A program made the translations under genes and the position numbers. Below the pieces are notes generated by a model that saw only the letters and a program-made list of their open reading frames with translations, did not search any database and had not been told where the DNA came from. A DNA stretch of 64,000 nt from Scenedesmus sp. ARA3 (lineage: Eukaryota; Chlorophyta; Chlorophyceae; Sphaeropleales; Scenedesmaceae): assembly GCA_004335835.1 (NCBI GenBank), contig RWJK01001661.1:92739-156738 (forward strand), written 5' to 3'. Numbering within the stretch: the first letter of the stretch is position 1; each line of letters opens with the position of its first letter. Of this stretch, positions 26,001 to 35,936 are shown one piece after another.

Positions 26001-27985
26001 AGGTGCTGGCGGCCTGGGGCAGCAGCAGCAGCAGCGGCGGCGGCTGCGGCAGCAGGGATCAAGAGGGCAGCACACACAATGGCGGCTGGCAGGCTGCTGC
26101 AGCAGCAGCAGCAGCAGCAGCTGGTGGCGGCAGCATGGGGTGTTGCTCGCCTGGCAGTGCAGCTGGCAGGAGGAGCAGCGGGGGTGGGAGTGGCAGCGGG
26201 CCAGCAGCTGGGGAGGGGCTGCAGCAGCTGCAGCTGGAGCTCCAAAGCATGTCAGCAGTGCATCAGCCGAGTGCTGCTGCTGCTGCTGGGTTCAGCAGCC
26301 AATCAGGTTCCTTTGACAGCAGCAGCTGCAGGGCTCCTGCTGCTGATGCTGATGCGGCTGGTAGCAGCCAGCAGCTGCTGCGGCTAGGTACGCCATTGCA
26401 CAGCATCAGCAGCGGCATTGAGATGAGCGATGTGCAGCTGGCGCAGCTTGAGCTGCAACAGGAGGCACTGCAAACTCAGCTGCAGCAGCAGCAGCAGCAG
26501 CAGCAGCTGGGGTCTTCCTGGCCTGGCTCGCCTCTCTCTGGCAGGCTTAGTAATGCAGCAGCAGCAGCAGCAGCACCACCAGCCTCACATGCTGCCAGCT
26601 TCAAAGGCAACCCTTCTGGCTCAGGGGGACACCTAATATGGCCTCAGCAGCAGCAGCAGCAGCAGTTGGTTAGGCTGCCGCCGCTGCGCACTGGCCTACA
26701 TGCCTCTTCAGCGTCTGGCGCTGCAGCAGCAGCAGCAGCAGCTGGCGAGGCAGGCGTACAGCATCAAGCTACCTTTGTAGTGCCGAATGCACCACGCAGT
26801 GCGGTGGCAGTTGAGGTGCACCGGCTGGGCCTGTTTGCTTTCAAGGGCGGACCCCCGCAGCAGGAGATGGTGCAGATCCTGGCCAGCCATCTTGTAGGCA
26901 GGCTGGACGTCACTAGCCGCGCTGCTGTGGTGCCGTCGCGCAAAGGGCAGCTGCTGCAGCAGCAGCAGGGCAGCATTGGCGAGGCAGTGACAGTGCAGCT
27001 ACCGAGCCTTGCGGCTGAGTATAGGGACAAGCTTCCTGAGAGGCTGCTAGCAAGCCCAACTCGCTTCCCAACGAGCCGAGGGCGTGCGTGTGTTGTGAAG
27101 GATAGGTATGGTGCTGGAGGTGTCCTGCAGTCAAGTGATGAAGGCTTCACTCTGCCGACAACAAACAGCGCTCCTGTAGATGGCGCAGAGCAGCAGAAGC
27201 AGCAGCAGCACCATGTGAGGTGGGATACCAGCCTTGGTGGTGCGCCAGGAGCTGATGGGAGCGATGCGTCAGCAGCTGCTGGCCGCCGCAGCAGTAGCGG
27301 CACCAGCGCTGCTGATAGCCGGGTGTCGCATCACCTGACAAAGCTGCGGGTAATGAGTGATATCACCTCCAGAGCTAGCACTGCTGCAGTAGATGACAGC
27401 AGCAGCGACGCTGCTTGCAGGACCGGCAGCAGCAACGACGTCGGTGTGGCAGCGGCAGTGAGTGCACCCCTGCCAAATGCCACAGAACCCTGGGCGGTCA
27501 ACTGCAACAGGAGCGGCCGCAACAGCAGCAGTGGTGGCGCAGCAGGAGTGGAAGCAGCCAGGCAGCTCACCAAGAGCAGCAGCAGCAAAGCCAGCAGCAA
27601 CAGTGGTGGTCACCTAGCCCTCACAGTGAACAACAGCAGCAGCGATGCTGCTGCTGTCAGCGATGCCAGCCTGTGTGGCATCACCCAGCAGGAGGACTCC
27701 GGCCTGGCGCAGCCGCCAGCAGCAGCAGCAGCAGCAGTGAGCAGCGGTGCGGGCGGCGCACACAGCAGCAGCATATTGTCCAGGCATGATAGCTTTGGGT
27801 CGGTTGCGTCTGCCGATGCGGCTACAGATGAAGCAGCGGGTGGTGCATCTGATGCTGCTGCCTGCCGCAGCAGCAAGTCTGGATCCAGTGGGGTGGCTTC
27901 CCCTGGCAGGCTGAGTGAGGCTCAGCAGCTGGTGGCAGCGGGGTGTGGTGCAGCGCTGCAGCAGGACCAGCAGCAGCAGCAGTGA
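15769..27985 (+). CDS. LRR receptor-like protein with two class III nucleotidyl cyclase domains
   Basis: Predicted membrane receptor making cAMP (or cGMP). Nineteen exons close in phase to 2,029 residues: 15769-16038, 16425-16728, 16922-17148, 17468-17616, 17938-18111, 18339-18388, 18902-19130, 19445-19586, 19899-20226, 20583-20749, 21454-21553, 21978-22052, 22351-22418, 22874-23021, 23288-23462, 23713-24481, 24722-25026, 25378-25661, 25860-27985. Order: signal peptide (1 to about 21); Cys-rich cap; plant-type LRRs (about 140-420, e.g. LTGSIPKEISELAKLEHF); membrane span (about 564-586); cyclase domain 1 (about 612-850); low-complexity linker; cyclase domain 2 (about 1208-1375); a Ser/Ala/Gln-rich tail of over 600 residues with one conserved island near 1625-1670 (VEVHRLGLFAFKGG). 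Domain 1 has both metal-binding Asp (619 in VVTDIEG, 662 in EQEGD). Domain 2 has DYHGPAVNMAAR (Asp1338, Asn1345, Arg1349). The layout resembles yeast CYR1 and algal LRR cyclases. The linker exon is the least constrained part. Confidence 0.88.
18601..18763 (+). repeat. CTG tract with 50-N assembly gap
   Basis: Near-pure CTG on the coding strand of the cyclase gene, interrupted by N at 18660-18709. It lies in intron 6 just upstream of a duplicated acceptor. The true tract length is unknown, and 50 is probably a placeholder. Confidence 0.95.
18772..18847 (+). repeat. Duplicate of cyclase exon 7 start with acceptor
   Basis: A 76-bp near copy of 18902-18977, each preceded by a CTG tract and CAG acceptor. 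The first copy reads into TGA right after CTGTGC and has no donor, so the second copy is the real exon start. Several synonymous and two or three amino-acid changes separate them. Confidence 0.9.
20796..21330 (+). repeat. Four extra copies of cyclase exon 10 donor edge
   Basis: Exon 10 ends at 20749. Downstream in the same intron, the segment encoding roughly GFVLEQEGDSF...FCLQ plus its donor recurs at about 20796-20880, 20945-21030, 21110-21195 and 21229-21320. Each copy ends CCTGCAG followed by GTGAGG or GTAAGG. Between them are short arrays of TTGACCGGGG-like units. The first copy (the exon) is intact; the others are variably damaged upstream. Confidence 0.92.
22430..22590 (+). repeat. TGCAT/TTTTGCA simple repeat
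   Basis: Tandem GCATTTT and GCATT units in cyclase intron 13, in two blocks separated by about 50 bp. No coding role. Confidence 0.9.
22828..22873 (+). repeat. CTG tract forming cyclase exon 14 acceptor
   Basis: A run of CTG directly followed by CAG, after which exon 14 begins at 22874. The tract occupies the place of the polypyrimidine stretch. Confidence 0.85.
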
Positions 27986-29657
27986 GGGTGCAAGGCAGGG
28001 CTCCTGCCTACTGTGCACTGACAGGTGTTGCTGCTGCTCCTGCAGCTGGTTGCAGCCATGCGTCTCAGGTTTACAAAGTGTTGATGCGGCTGCAGCAGCA
28101 GCAGTGTCCCGGCAATCCTTGGTGCATGGCTCTGCTGCTGCCTTTGGAAGGGATGTATCCTGGAAGGAGGCCTATAGGTGGACTGTTTTGGCATAACTGA
28201 ACTTGCTTGGTTGTTTGGCGCTTGCTTACTGTGAATGGCAGGTAGCCATGCGCCTAAGCACTGTCTGGGATTACAATTCATGGTCTGTGGGCATGAGTGG
28301 CTGTGCTTGTGCATCCTGCTGTGGTGCACCACATGGCGTGCAGAACGTATCGGCTTATGTGCTGTGGCCTTTAAGCTGGCATGCTTTTTTTCAGATTGAT
28401 GCAGCCCTCAACAGCTGCATCTGATACATTACAGTGTCCTGTTTGCGGTGGGATCTGCAAGAGTATGGAACCATCAGGTCGCAGCTGTCACAGCAGCACT
28501 GCACAATCAAGCCTTTCTTCGAAATAGCAGCTGATCAGTGCCCCATGCTCTGAAGCAGCATAGTACAGGCTGCCCTCTTCAGCTGTGCAGGTTGTGTTTT
28601 ATCCTGTGGGTATGAAGTGCATCGAAAGGTGCAAGGGCGGCATGCGGCGGCAAGCTAGGCATGCGTCATTTGATATTCATGTATATGCATGCAGTGCTGC
28701 ATGCTGTCCCTAGGTTGTGACATAATATACCACAACTGATGGCAGCAAGTACTCCAATGTTATCTTTTTACACGCCGCATGCTCTGTACGCGTATGCATG
28801 GTGTGTGACTCTTGATCCATGTGGTCTGTGATGCACGGGAGTGTGCACAAACTTGTACAGCATTTGGCTGATGTTTTGTTTGGCTGATGTTGTGTTTTGT
28901 TTGTGCCTCCTAGTAGGATGTGCTGCTGGTCATGTGTGTTGGACATTTGTGATGCTTTTTCACACGTTTCCTCTTACATTGTGCGTGCATTGCTGGCAAG
29001 CTAGTGCCGTGCCAATTACTAACAGTGTTACCGCTCATTCGTGTAAGCGCTGCAGCATATTGCACGTTGCAAGCACACTCAGCCGATGCAGCAATGACAG
29101 CTGGTACCATCTGAGGTTCAAGCAGACATGGTGGACCGGGGGGCCCTTCTGGCAATGTGGGTACGCATTACGTTGCATTGTGCTTGTAGTGTGCGACTCT
29201 TTACAAAGCTGGCCTGATGGCATGGTGTTGCACAGGTGCTTGTGGACATGTTACCTACCGCCAGTCCCACTGTCGATGCCCTGCATCTAACAGTGTTTTA
29301 CACACTTTTGCAGTCAAAGTTCTAATGTAGAGGGCTGCCGTCGCCCGCAGTGGAAGAAGACCAATGGCTGTGCAGGCTGCCCGCAGCGGCGTCAACAGGA
29401 TCCGGCAGGGCTAAGCCCTACTACCCCTGACTTTCAAAGGTTGCGCCGGAGGAGCGCCAAAGCATAGATGGTATATTATAGCCAGCACATACCCAGCTCA
29501 TCTTCTATCTATGAATCGCTTACCTCCCCGCTCACAGTTGGCACCCGTACGACCCGTTGCCGGGATGTTGTTTTGTCTCGCACATCCTATCCGCGCCCAA
29601 TTCTCTGTCTGAGTATCTTGTTCTCGCAAACAGCCCGGCTTTGGCTCATTCTTCACC
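27986..29657. other. Cyclase 3' UTR and KCS upstream region
   Basis: No supported gene. The only frames are short and lack family features. A TGTAA motif at 29042-29046 is the first candidate poly(A) signal after the cyclase stop, over 1 kb away. The last 200 bp are the likely KCS promoter and 5' UTR; GTATATTATAG near 29470 is TATA-like. Confidence 0.45.
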
Positions 29658-32600
29658 ATGGCGAACATTGGCGGGATGCAGATTGATTGGCCGGAGCCGG
29701 TGTGGTGTTATGCTGCTGCTCTGCTGGCAGCATGCCTGCTCGCAGTTTACTGCTGGGCGAAGGCAAAGCCAACAGTGTATGTTGTGGACTTCTCCGTGTT
29801 CGACCCTCCAGTCAGGTGAGTGCTGCTCTGCTGTGGTGCACTGGGTGAGCCTGGATGGTGTGTCAGGGTGCGGCAAATCTGACTCTCCGGGGGCATGTCA
29901 TGCCTCACTTACAGCAGTATGCTTGCACCAGCCAAGTCAGCACGTGCATGGCAGCTGAGATTCACTCAGTCTCCTGAGCAACGGTCGCTGTGCACACTGT
30001 GCTGTTTGTGACAAACAGCGGACAGCCAGGGAAAGCAGAGCTTTGGTCGCTGCCACCATAATGCTTGCAGTTCACAAGTTGCACTAAGGTGTGATGCATT
30101 GTCTGCTGCTGCCTTGCTCCGCAGCTGGAAGTTCCCCAAGGCCATGATCCGCAAGGTGGCAGAGGCCAACAACAGCAACCCCCACGCTGAGCGCCACGTG
30201 GCCCCAGAGCACATCGACTTCATGTGCAGGCTGGCTGAGAGGTGAGCACACAGTTTGAATACTTGTAGGATTTGCAAACTGCCTTTTCAAAGCACAAATC
30301 AGAACAATGCTCACTCAGATGTCTAGATGCAGCTCAGCTCCCCTTGAGGGTTACAGCTGTGCGTGACAGCAGCTGTGGAAAGGCTGGCCCTAATCTGGCA
30401 TGTAGCAGCTGAGCGGACAGCTCCGAGCTGCCGCCAGCCGGCTGTTGTGGGCTTGCAAGTCAGCCCGGTAGATGCAGCGGCAGCGCATCAGCTGCTCGCT
30501 CACTCAGCAATCCAGCCAGCGCTTTGCCGCACTCGCTCAACAAGCCAGCTGTGGCTTTTGTCGCACAGAAACGAGGTGCCACACATTGTGGTTTGCGCGT
30601 GTGCGTGGCCTGATGACTGGCTTTCATCATCTTTACTGAACAATGCCGCCAGTGTCAGCAGCGTGGCTTCACTGCTCCTGTTCCTGATCATGTGTGTTGT
30701 GCCCTGCAGGACTGGCCTGGGTGATGAGACGCCGGTGCTGCCAGAAACACACCTGGGAGACATCACCATGGCAGGTGTGAATGTGCATGGAATCCATCAT
30801 GGTTGTGGCAGCATATGACAGCTGCATTACCGCAGCGCTGCATGTGTCATCCTAGGCAATGCAGCTGCTGCTGCAGCAGCAGGCTGCCCAGAATGACACA
30901 TGCAGCGCTGTGGCAATGCAGCTGCAGCTGCAGCAGCAGGCAGCCTGCTCCGAGCCAGTGCACTGCATCAACTGAAAGTGGCTCACATGGACTGCGTCGT
31001 AAGGTGCAGATCTAGGCAGTTGCTGTGCGCTGATTATGCATGCAAGGCAGCAGGTGCTGCGGGGTCCACCATGTTTAGTGTCAGCACTTACATGTGTTCT
31101 AGGCCTGCAGTCACTACTACAGTACATGCCACCTTGCAGTGACAGACTTTGAGCTGCAGCGACAGCCTGCCACCAGCAGGCACGTCTTGAGTGCCGCTCA
31201 GCAACACTCCTTGTCGTATTTGGTGTTCTTTGCTGGTCCGCAGGCACAGCCCTAGCACGATCAGAGTTCTCCCGAACCTGCATCACCACAGCAGAGGCGC
31301 TCTTCAACAAGACAGGTGCGAGCCCAGCAGCCTGCAAACAACTTCTTTAGTAGGCGAATGTTTTTGTTGTACGCTCGCTGGTGTTACCACACAAAGCACT
31401 GAACTCCGATTGGTGCCACATTGTGCACATATGACAAAACGGTTCATTCCTGGCAAAGCCGCTAACCGTTACGAGACAACCTGCCTCACTCTTTTGCTGG
31501 TTGTGCAGGCATCAGGCCGCAGGAGGTCAACTTTGTCATCACCAACTGCAGCCTGTTCAACCCAGTGCCCAGCCTCAGCGCAGCAGTGATCAACCACTTC
31601 AAAATGGGCCACCGCACGCGAGGCTTTGCCCTGGTGAGATCGCTGCACAGCGCTGTAGAGTGCTGCTTTGGCGGCCTGGCAGGTGCAGGAGTGCGCTAGG
31701 CATGCCAGGCCTGCCGTTGTGAAGAGAACAGCCCACTGCTAGGCTTATGTTTCAATGACAGCATCGCTCGCAGCTGCTTGCTCCTCAAGACACGGGCGCA
31801 GCCACCGAGCAGGACACCAGCTGTGGCCAGCCAGCAATCAAACCGTTGCGTGCTTGGCCGCAGACGACACACGTCCTCGCTTATGCTGTATGCAAATGCC
31901 AACCCCTTGCACACTTCATTTTCACCTGTGTTGTGTGAGCAGGGAGGCATGGGCTGCTCAGCTGGTGTGATTGCGCTGGGCCTTGCTCAAGACCTGCTGC
32001 AGGCCCACCCAGGGTCCCTGGCTCTGGTCATCAGCCACGAAAACATCTGCAACGCCACATACACAGGTGAGGGGATTGACGTTGGTTGTGGTATTACGCG
32101 GTGCAGTGTGATTCAAGTGTAACTGCCGTAGCTGCACTGCTCACCCCGGCTCGCTGGCTCTGGTCATCAGCCACGAAAACATCTGCAACACCACGTACAC
32201 AGGTGAGGCGGCTGACCTTGAGCTGCCTGCAGCAACATGTGACAAAACGAAGCTTGTTGCAGGCTGCTGACAGTTTCCACCTGTGTAGCAGCTGCTCTAC
32301 CCGTCAACTTTTGTACAATACTCCCAATAGCCGGGTGACGTGCTGGCCGCAACACTACATGGTGCGGTTGCACATCATGACAACTTCTCCTGAGCTCCCG
32401 TGGCTGCACTGCTATCACGCTCTGGGCGCACAGGAGTCCTTTTGCTCCTGCTGATGTGACGGCTGGCCAAAACTGCATGACGCCTGTGCTTGCCTCTTGC
32501 TGCTGTGCAGGCTGTGACCCCAGCATGCTCATCTCCAACGTGCTCTTCAGGTGGGCCCCGGAACATCTGACAGCCATGGCTGTACTGCTATAGCCATAGC

Positions 32601-34606
32601 TATGGCTTGGTTGTATAATGGTGATGATGAGACAGCCATGTACAGGCTAGCCACTGTGCAATTCAGCGTGCCACACTGTGCCCCATGCTGTGACGCATCA
32701 CCTGGTCGGCACTCTGTGCATGTAACATGCCCTGCATAGTGCAATCCCAGCAGCAGCAGTCAGCTCAACGCCAAACTACCTGCAGCTACCCTGGTGCATC
32801 AAATCAAGCTGCAGGGTGAGCAGGCGCCACAGCCTGTCTGCCCAGGCACCCAGCGCCCCACTGCCTGCTGCCTGCCGCAGGTGCAACGGCGCAGCCGTGC
32901 TGCTCAGCAGCAAGCGCCACCACGCGCGCAGCGCCAAGTATCGCATCCAGCACATCGTCTGCACGCACATGGCCGCCGATGACGAGGCGTACGGCTGCGT
33001 GCAACTGACCGAAGATGACGCCAGAATAACAGGCATCAAGCTCAAGCAGGAGCTAGTGCCTGTTGCGGAGCGCGCACTGCGGCAGAACATGCAGGTATGT
33101 CTGCTGCTTGTTGAGGTGCTGCCGGACTGCTGTGCCAGCATGACAGCCCACTCGGAGCATCACAAACGTTTAGCGGGTGTTTCGGGGTCCACAATTGCTT
33201 GCAGATGCGCAGCTGTGCATTTACTTTGGACATTTGTCGTTTCACACATGCAGGACCTGGGGCCTCTGGTACTTCCTGCAAGCGAGAAGCTGAAGTTTGC
33301 TGCCAGCTACGTGCTGCGGCGGCTGGTCAAGTCGGGCGGCGTGCTGGCTGGCGTGCTGCCTGGTGGGCTGGTGGAGCGGCAGTACATCCCTGACTTCAAG
33401 AAGGCCTTTGACTTTTTCTGCATCCACACAGGTGGGCGGTGTGCTGCTATGTGTGCATACACCGCGACGTTTCGCTTTGCAGCCAGCCTTGTGTATTACT
33501 TGAGAGTGCTGTTCACCTGCTTGCTGAAACACCTGATTCCTGATCCTCAAACCTGCAGCACTCTCGCAACCCTGCTGGCCAGACTCTTCCCGTGCGAAAG
33601 AACAGATTATGTCAGCATCACAGCCATGACCAACCCTGTCTCCAGACCTCCCATGACATGCTGCACGTGTGTTGCTGTGCTGCAGGGGGCCGTGGCATCA
33701 TTGATGCGCTTGAGAAGCACATGCAGCTGAGCAGGAAGCAGGTGGAGCCCAGCAGGGCAGCGCTGTACCGCTTTGGCAACGTCAGCAGCACCAGGTGCGT
33801 GCACAGGTTCAACCTTAAGCCCTTTGATGACCACGGAAGATGCACGTTGAAGAGTCAAAACGTCATGCAGCACTGCAGATCAAGGCTTGGTGTGTAGAAG
33901 AGTGAGCTGGCTGTGATCTAATACAAGCGTCGTGCGCGCCTGCCACCCACAGCGCTGCTGACAGTGACTCTAAATCCCGTACTGCTGCTGCCGCTGCTGT
34001 TGCCTGCTGCTGTTGCTTCTGCTGTGCAGTGTGTGGTATGACCTGGCGTTCATTGAGGCCTTCCAGGGGGTGGCTGCTGGGCAGCGCGTGTGGCAGCTGG
34101 CCTTTGGCAGTGGCTTCAAGTTCAACAGCAGCGTGCTGGTGGCCAACAGGTGCGCTGCGTACGTCACAACTGGTTTGATTCAGAATATCAGTGCTGACAG
34201 TGCTGAATGCAGCAGTTCATGTAGCAGCGTGCTGGTGGCCAACAGGAGCGTCAGCTGGATTCTAGCTGGACTCAGCTGAGACTCCCAGTTGAAAAAGTCG
34301 TTTGCAGTGTTGCAGTGCAGGATGCAGCAATAAATTGCACGGCATGCATATGCTGCGCAGCACACGGCAGACAGCTGTGTTAGCAGTCTCAAGCACTATC
34401 ACTGGCTGCAAGCTGAGCGTGTCGAGTTGCCACCTTTGTGCTGCAGGCACATCGCTGACGCTGCAGGCCACCCCGCCTGGCGCGGCTTTGACAGACAGGC
34501 CATGTGGCAGGCGCTGGACACTCTTGAGGCTGCTGCTGCTGCTGCCAGGGCAGCCAAGGCAGCCCGGCTCAAGCAGCAGCAGCCGAGCAGCTACGTGGCG
34601 CAGTGA
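29658..34606 (+). CDS. KCS: 3-ketoacyl-CoA synthase (very-long-chain fatty acid elongase)
   Basis: Condensing enzyme of the ER fatty-acid elongase: it joins malonyl-CoA to an acyl-CoA, the first step toward very-long-chain fatty acids. Twelve exons close in phase to 493 residues: 29658-29815, 30125-30241, 30710-30774, 31244-31315, 31509-31633, 31943-32066, 32511-32550, 32881-33094, 33254-33431, 33686-33794, 34030-34149, 34447-34606. Start ATG is in ACCATGG. One N-terminal membrane segment (about 14-33) replaces the usual two. The catalytic Cys is residue 184 in [12 protein letters not shown], the catalytic His 363 in [15 protein letters not shown] and Asn 396 in YRFGNVSST; the 33-residue His-Asn spacing matches plant FAE1/KCS. 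The C-terminus has an Ala/Lys-rich tail. Two exon-edge duplications lie in its introns, but the coding frame is intact. Confidence 0.95.
30833..30910. repeat. 18-bp perfect inverted repeat in KCS intron 3
   Basis: Arms 30833-30850 (CAGCGCTGCATGTGTCAT) and 30893-30910 are exact reverse complements, separated by 42 bp that are themselves rich in self-complementary CTG/CAG. The transcript would fold into a strong hairpin. Confidence 0.9.
32143..32215 (+). repeat. Intronic copy of KCS exon 6 donor edge
   Basis: Repeats 32013-32075, the end of exon 6 ([11 protein letters not shown]...TYTG) with its donor GTGAGG, a few substitutions apart. It lies 80 bp into the following intron. The first copy is the one in frame with exon 7. 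Confidence 0.92.
32567..32612. repeat. Pair of palindromes in KCS intron 7
   Basis: CAGCCATGGCTG at 32571-32582 and AGCCATAGCTATGGCT at 32592-32607 are perfect palindromes 9 bp apart. A similar pair occurs at 44925-44952. Confidence 0.8.
34218..34245 (+). repeat. Intronic copy of KCS exon 11 donor edge
   Basis: Repeats 34122-34149, the end of exon 11 (SSVLVANR). The donor GT of the original has become GA in this copy, so it can no longer be used. Confidence 0.88.
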
Positions 34607-35936
34607 GCATCTGATGCTGCTGCTGGCCGGAAGATGGCAACAGCCACACCGGCACAGTGCACCAACGGGTATGCACAGCGCACCAACGAAACGTCCAGCA
34701 TTGCATGCATGATCATCGAGCTAAGTTACTGGGCACTGATGTGTCTCAGCGCAACGTCTGGAGCTTGCAAGCGGCATGCCGGTGCGCACCTTGTACTGAT
34801 CGTGGATCCACAATCCACTGGAGCAAGCAAGAGTTGCCAACTCTGCATGCACTGCGCAGTGCATGGCAGGCTGCAAGTCATGGCCGTGCATTGCCAGCCT
34901 GGGGCTGACAGCTGCTGGGTCAGCGGTCAAGGAGACACCAGACTATGGAGCAGCAGACGTAGAGAGCTGCTGCATCAACTATTCGGTGTATGTGTATAAA
35001 GAGTTGCAGTTGACACACATGCAGGCAGCTGCAAAGCTGCGATGCGCTGCATAAGCTTGCACTGCAGTGGAGAGTTGGCTCAATTCATGTACGGTTTCTG
35101 ATGTGCACATTTGCATACATGTATCCTCTCCTTGGACATTACATTGCGCGCCCTTGGGTGTCCACTCCCATACCCTCTGTACTTATACCATGCGTTCATC
35201 ATGTTGCGGCTCACACCGTCTTAGTTAGTACTTGGCACCATGCTGGGATGATCTATATGTAACGACCCTCTCTGTCATGTTTGTACTACAGGCGTCTGCT
35301 ATGCACAGGCTTTGCTGATGAAACTTGCATGTTACCATAGCCATAGCGCCGCATCCCTGAGGAGCACTATGTAAGCTCAGCTGTCGTGAATGCCAGATGG
35401 GTTCAACGCAAGTTGCAGTTCATTGATGATAGATCAAGTGATTACCTGATAATGTGCACCCGCATGCACGCCTACCAGCTGTGTCACTGATCATGCACAT
35501 GGAAACTCAAGTTGGCTGTTCAGCAAGGTGAACACCCAGCTATCCATGCACTGCGCATGCACAGCGCCACCTTCGCAATAGAACCATGGTTTCGGGAGCC
35601 AGCCATGCAGGAGCAACACACTGACGTGCCATAAACTCCAAGCAGTGAACACGTAACAACACGAGTTGAGTTCAAAGCCCACAACACCACTGCCCAGATC
35701 TGGTACGCAGCAGTCACATTTGCGCCGCCACGTCGGACCAGCCAGCAGAAACGCCACAGCCAGCAGCACATGCATGTGCTTGTGTCATTTAACACAGCCA
35801 GCAGCACTTGACACATCTCACGGCTGTCCCTGCCAACTGCAGCAGCGGCACAATGCAGCAGCGTACGGCTGCTGTGCTGTCAGCCCAACCGTAATAGCTC
35901 AAGTGGCTGGCGTAGCTGCTGCTGCAGGGGCTGCTG
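34607..35936. other. Convergent 3' region of KCS and DHHC genes
   Basis: No supported gene. TGTAA at 35258-35262 serves the plus-strand KCS gene; TTACA at 35139-35143 (TGTAA on the minus strand) could serve the DHHC gene, which would make the two 3' UTRs overlap. Confidence 0.5.
35258..35262 (+). terminator. Candidate TGTAA poly(A) signal of KCS
   Basis: TGTAA about 650 bp after the stop codon, in an otherwise featureless region. Confidence 0.4.

Noticed and set aside
29330..29460. Possible tRNA or structured RNA upstream of KCS
   Set aside because: GC-rich with short inverted repeats, but no cloverleaf, anticodon arm or TPsiC box could be drawn.
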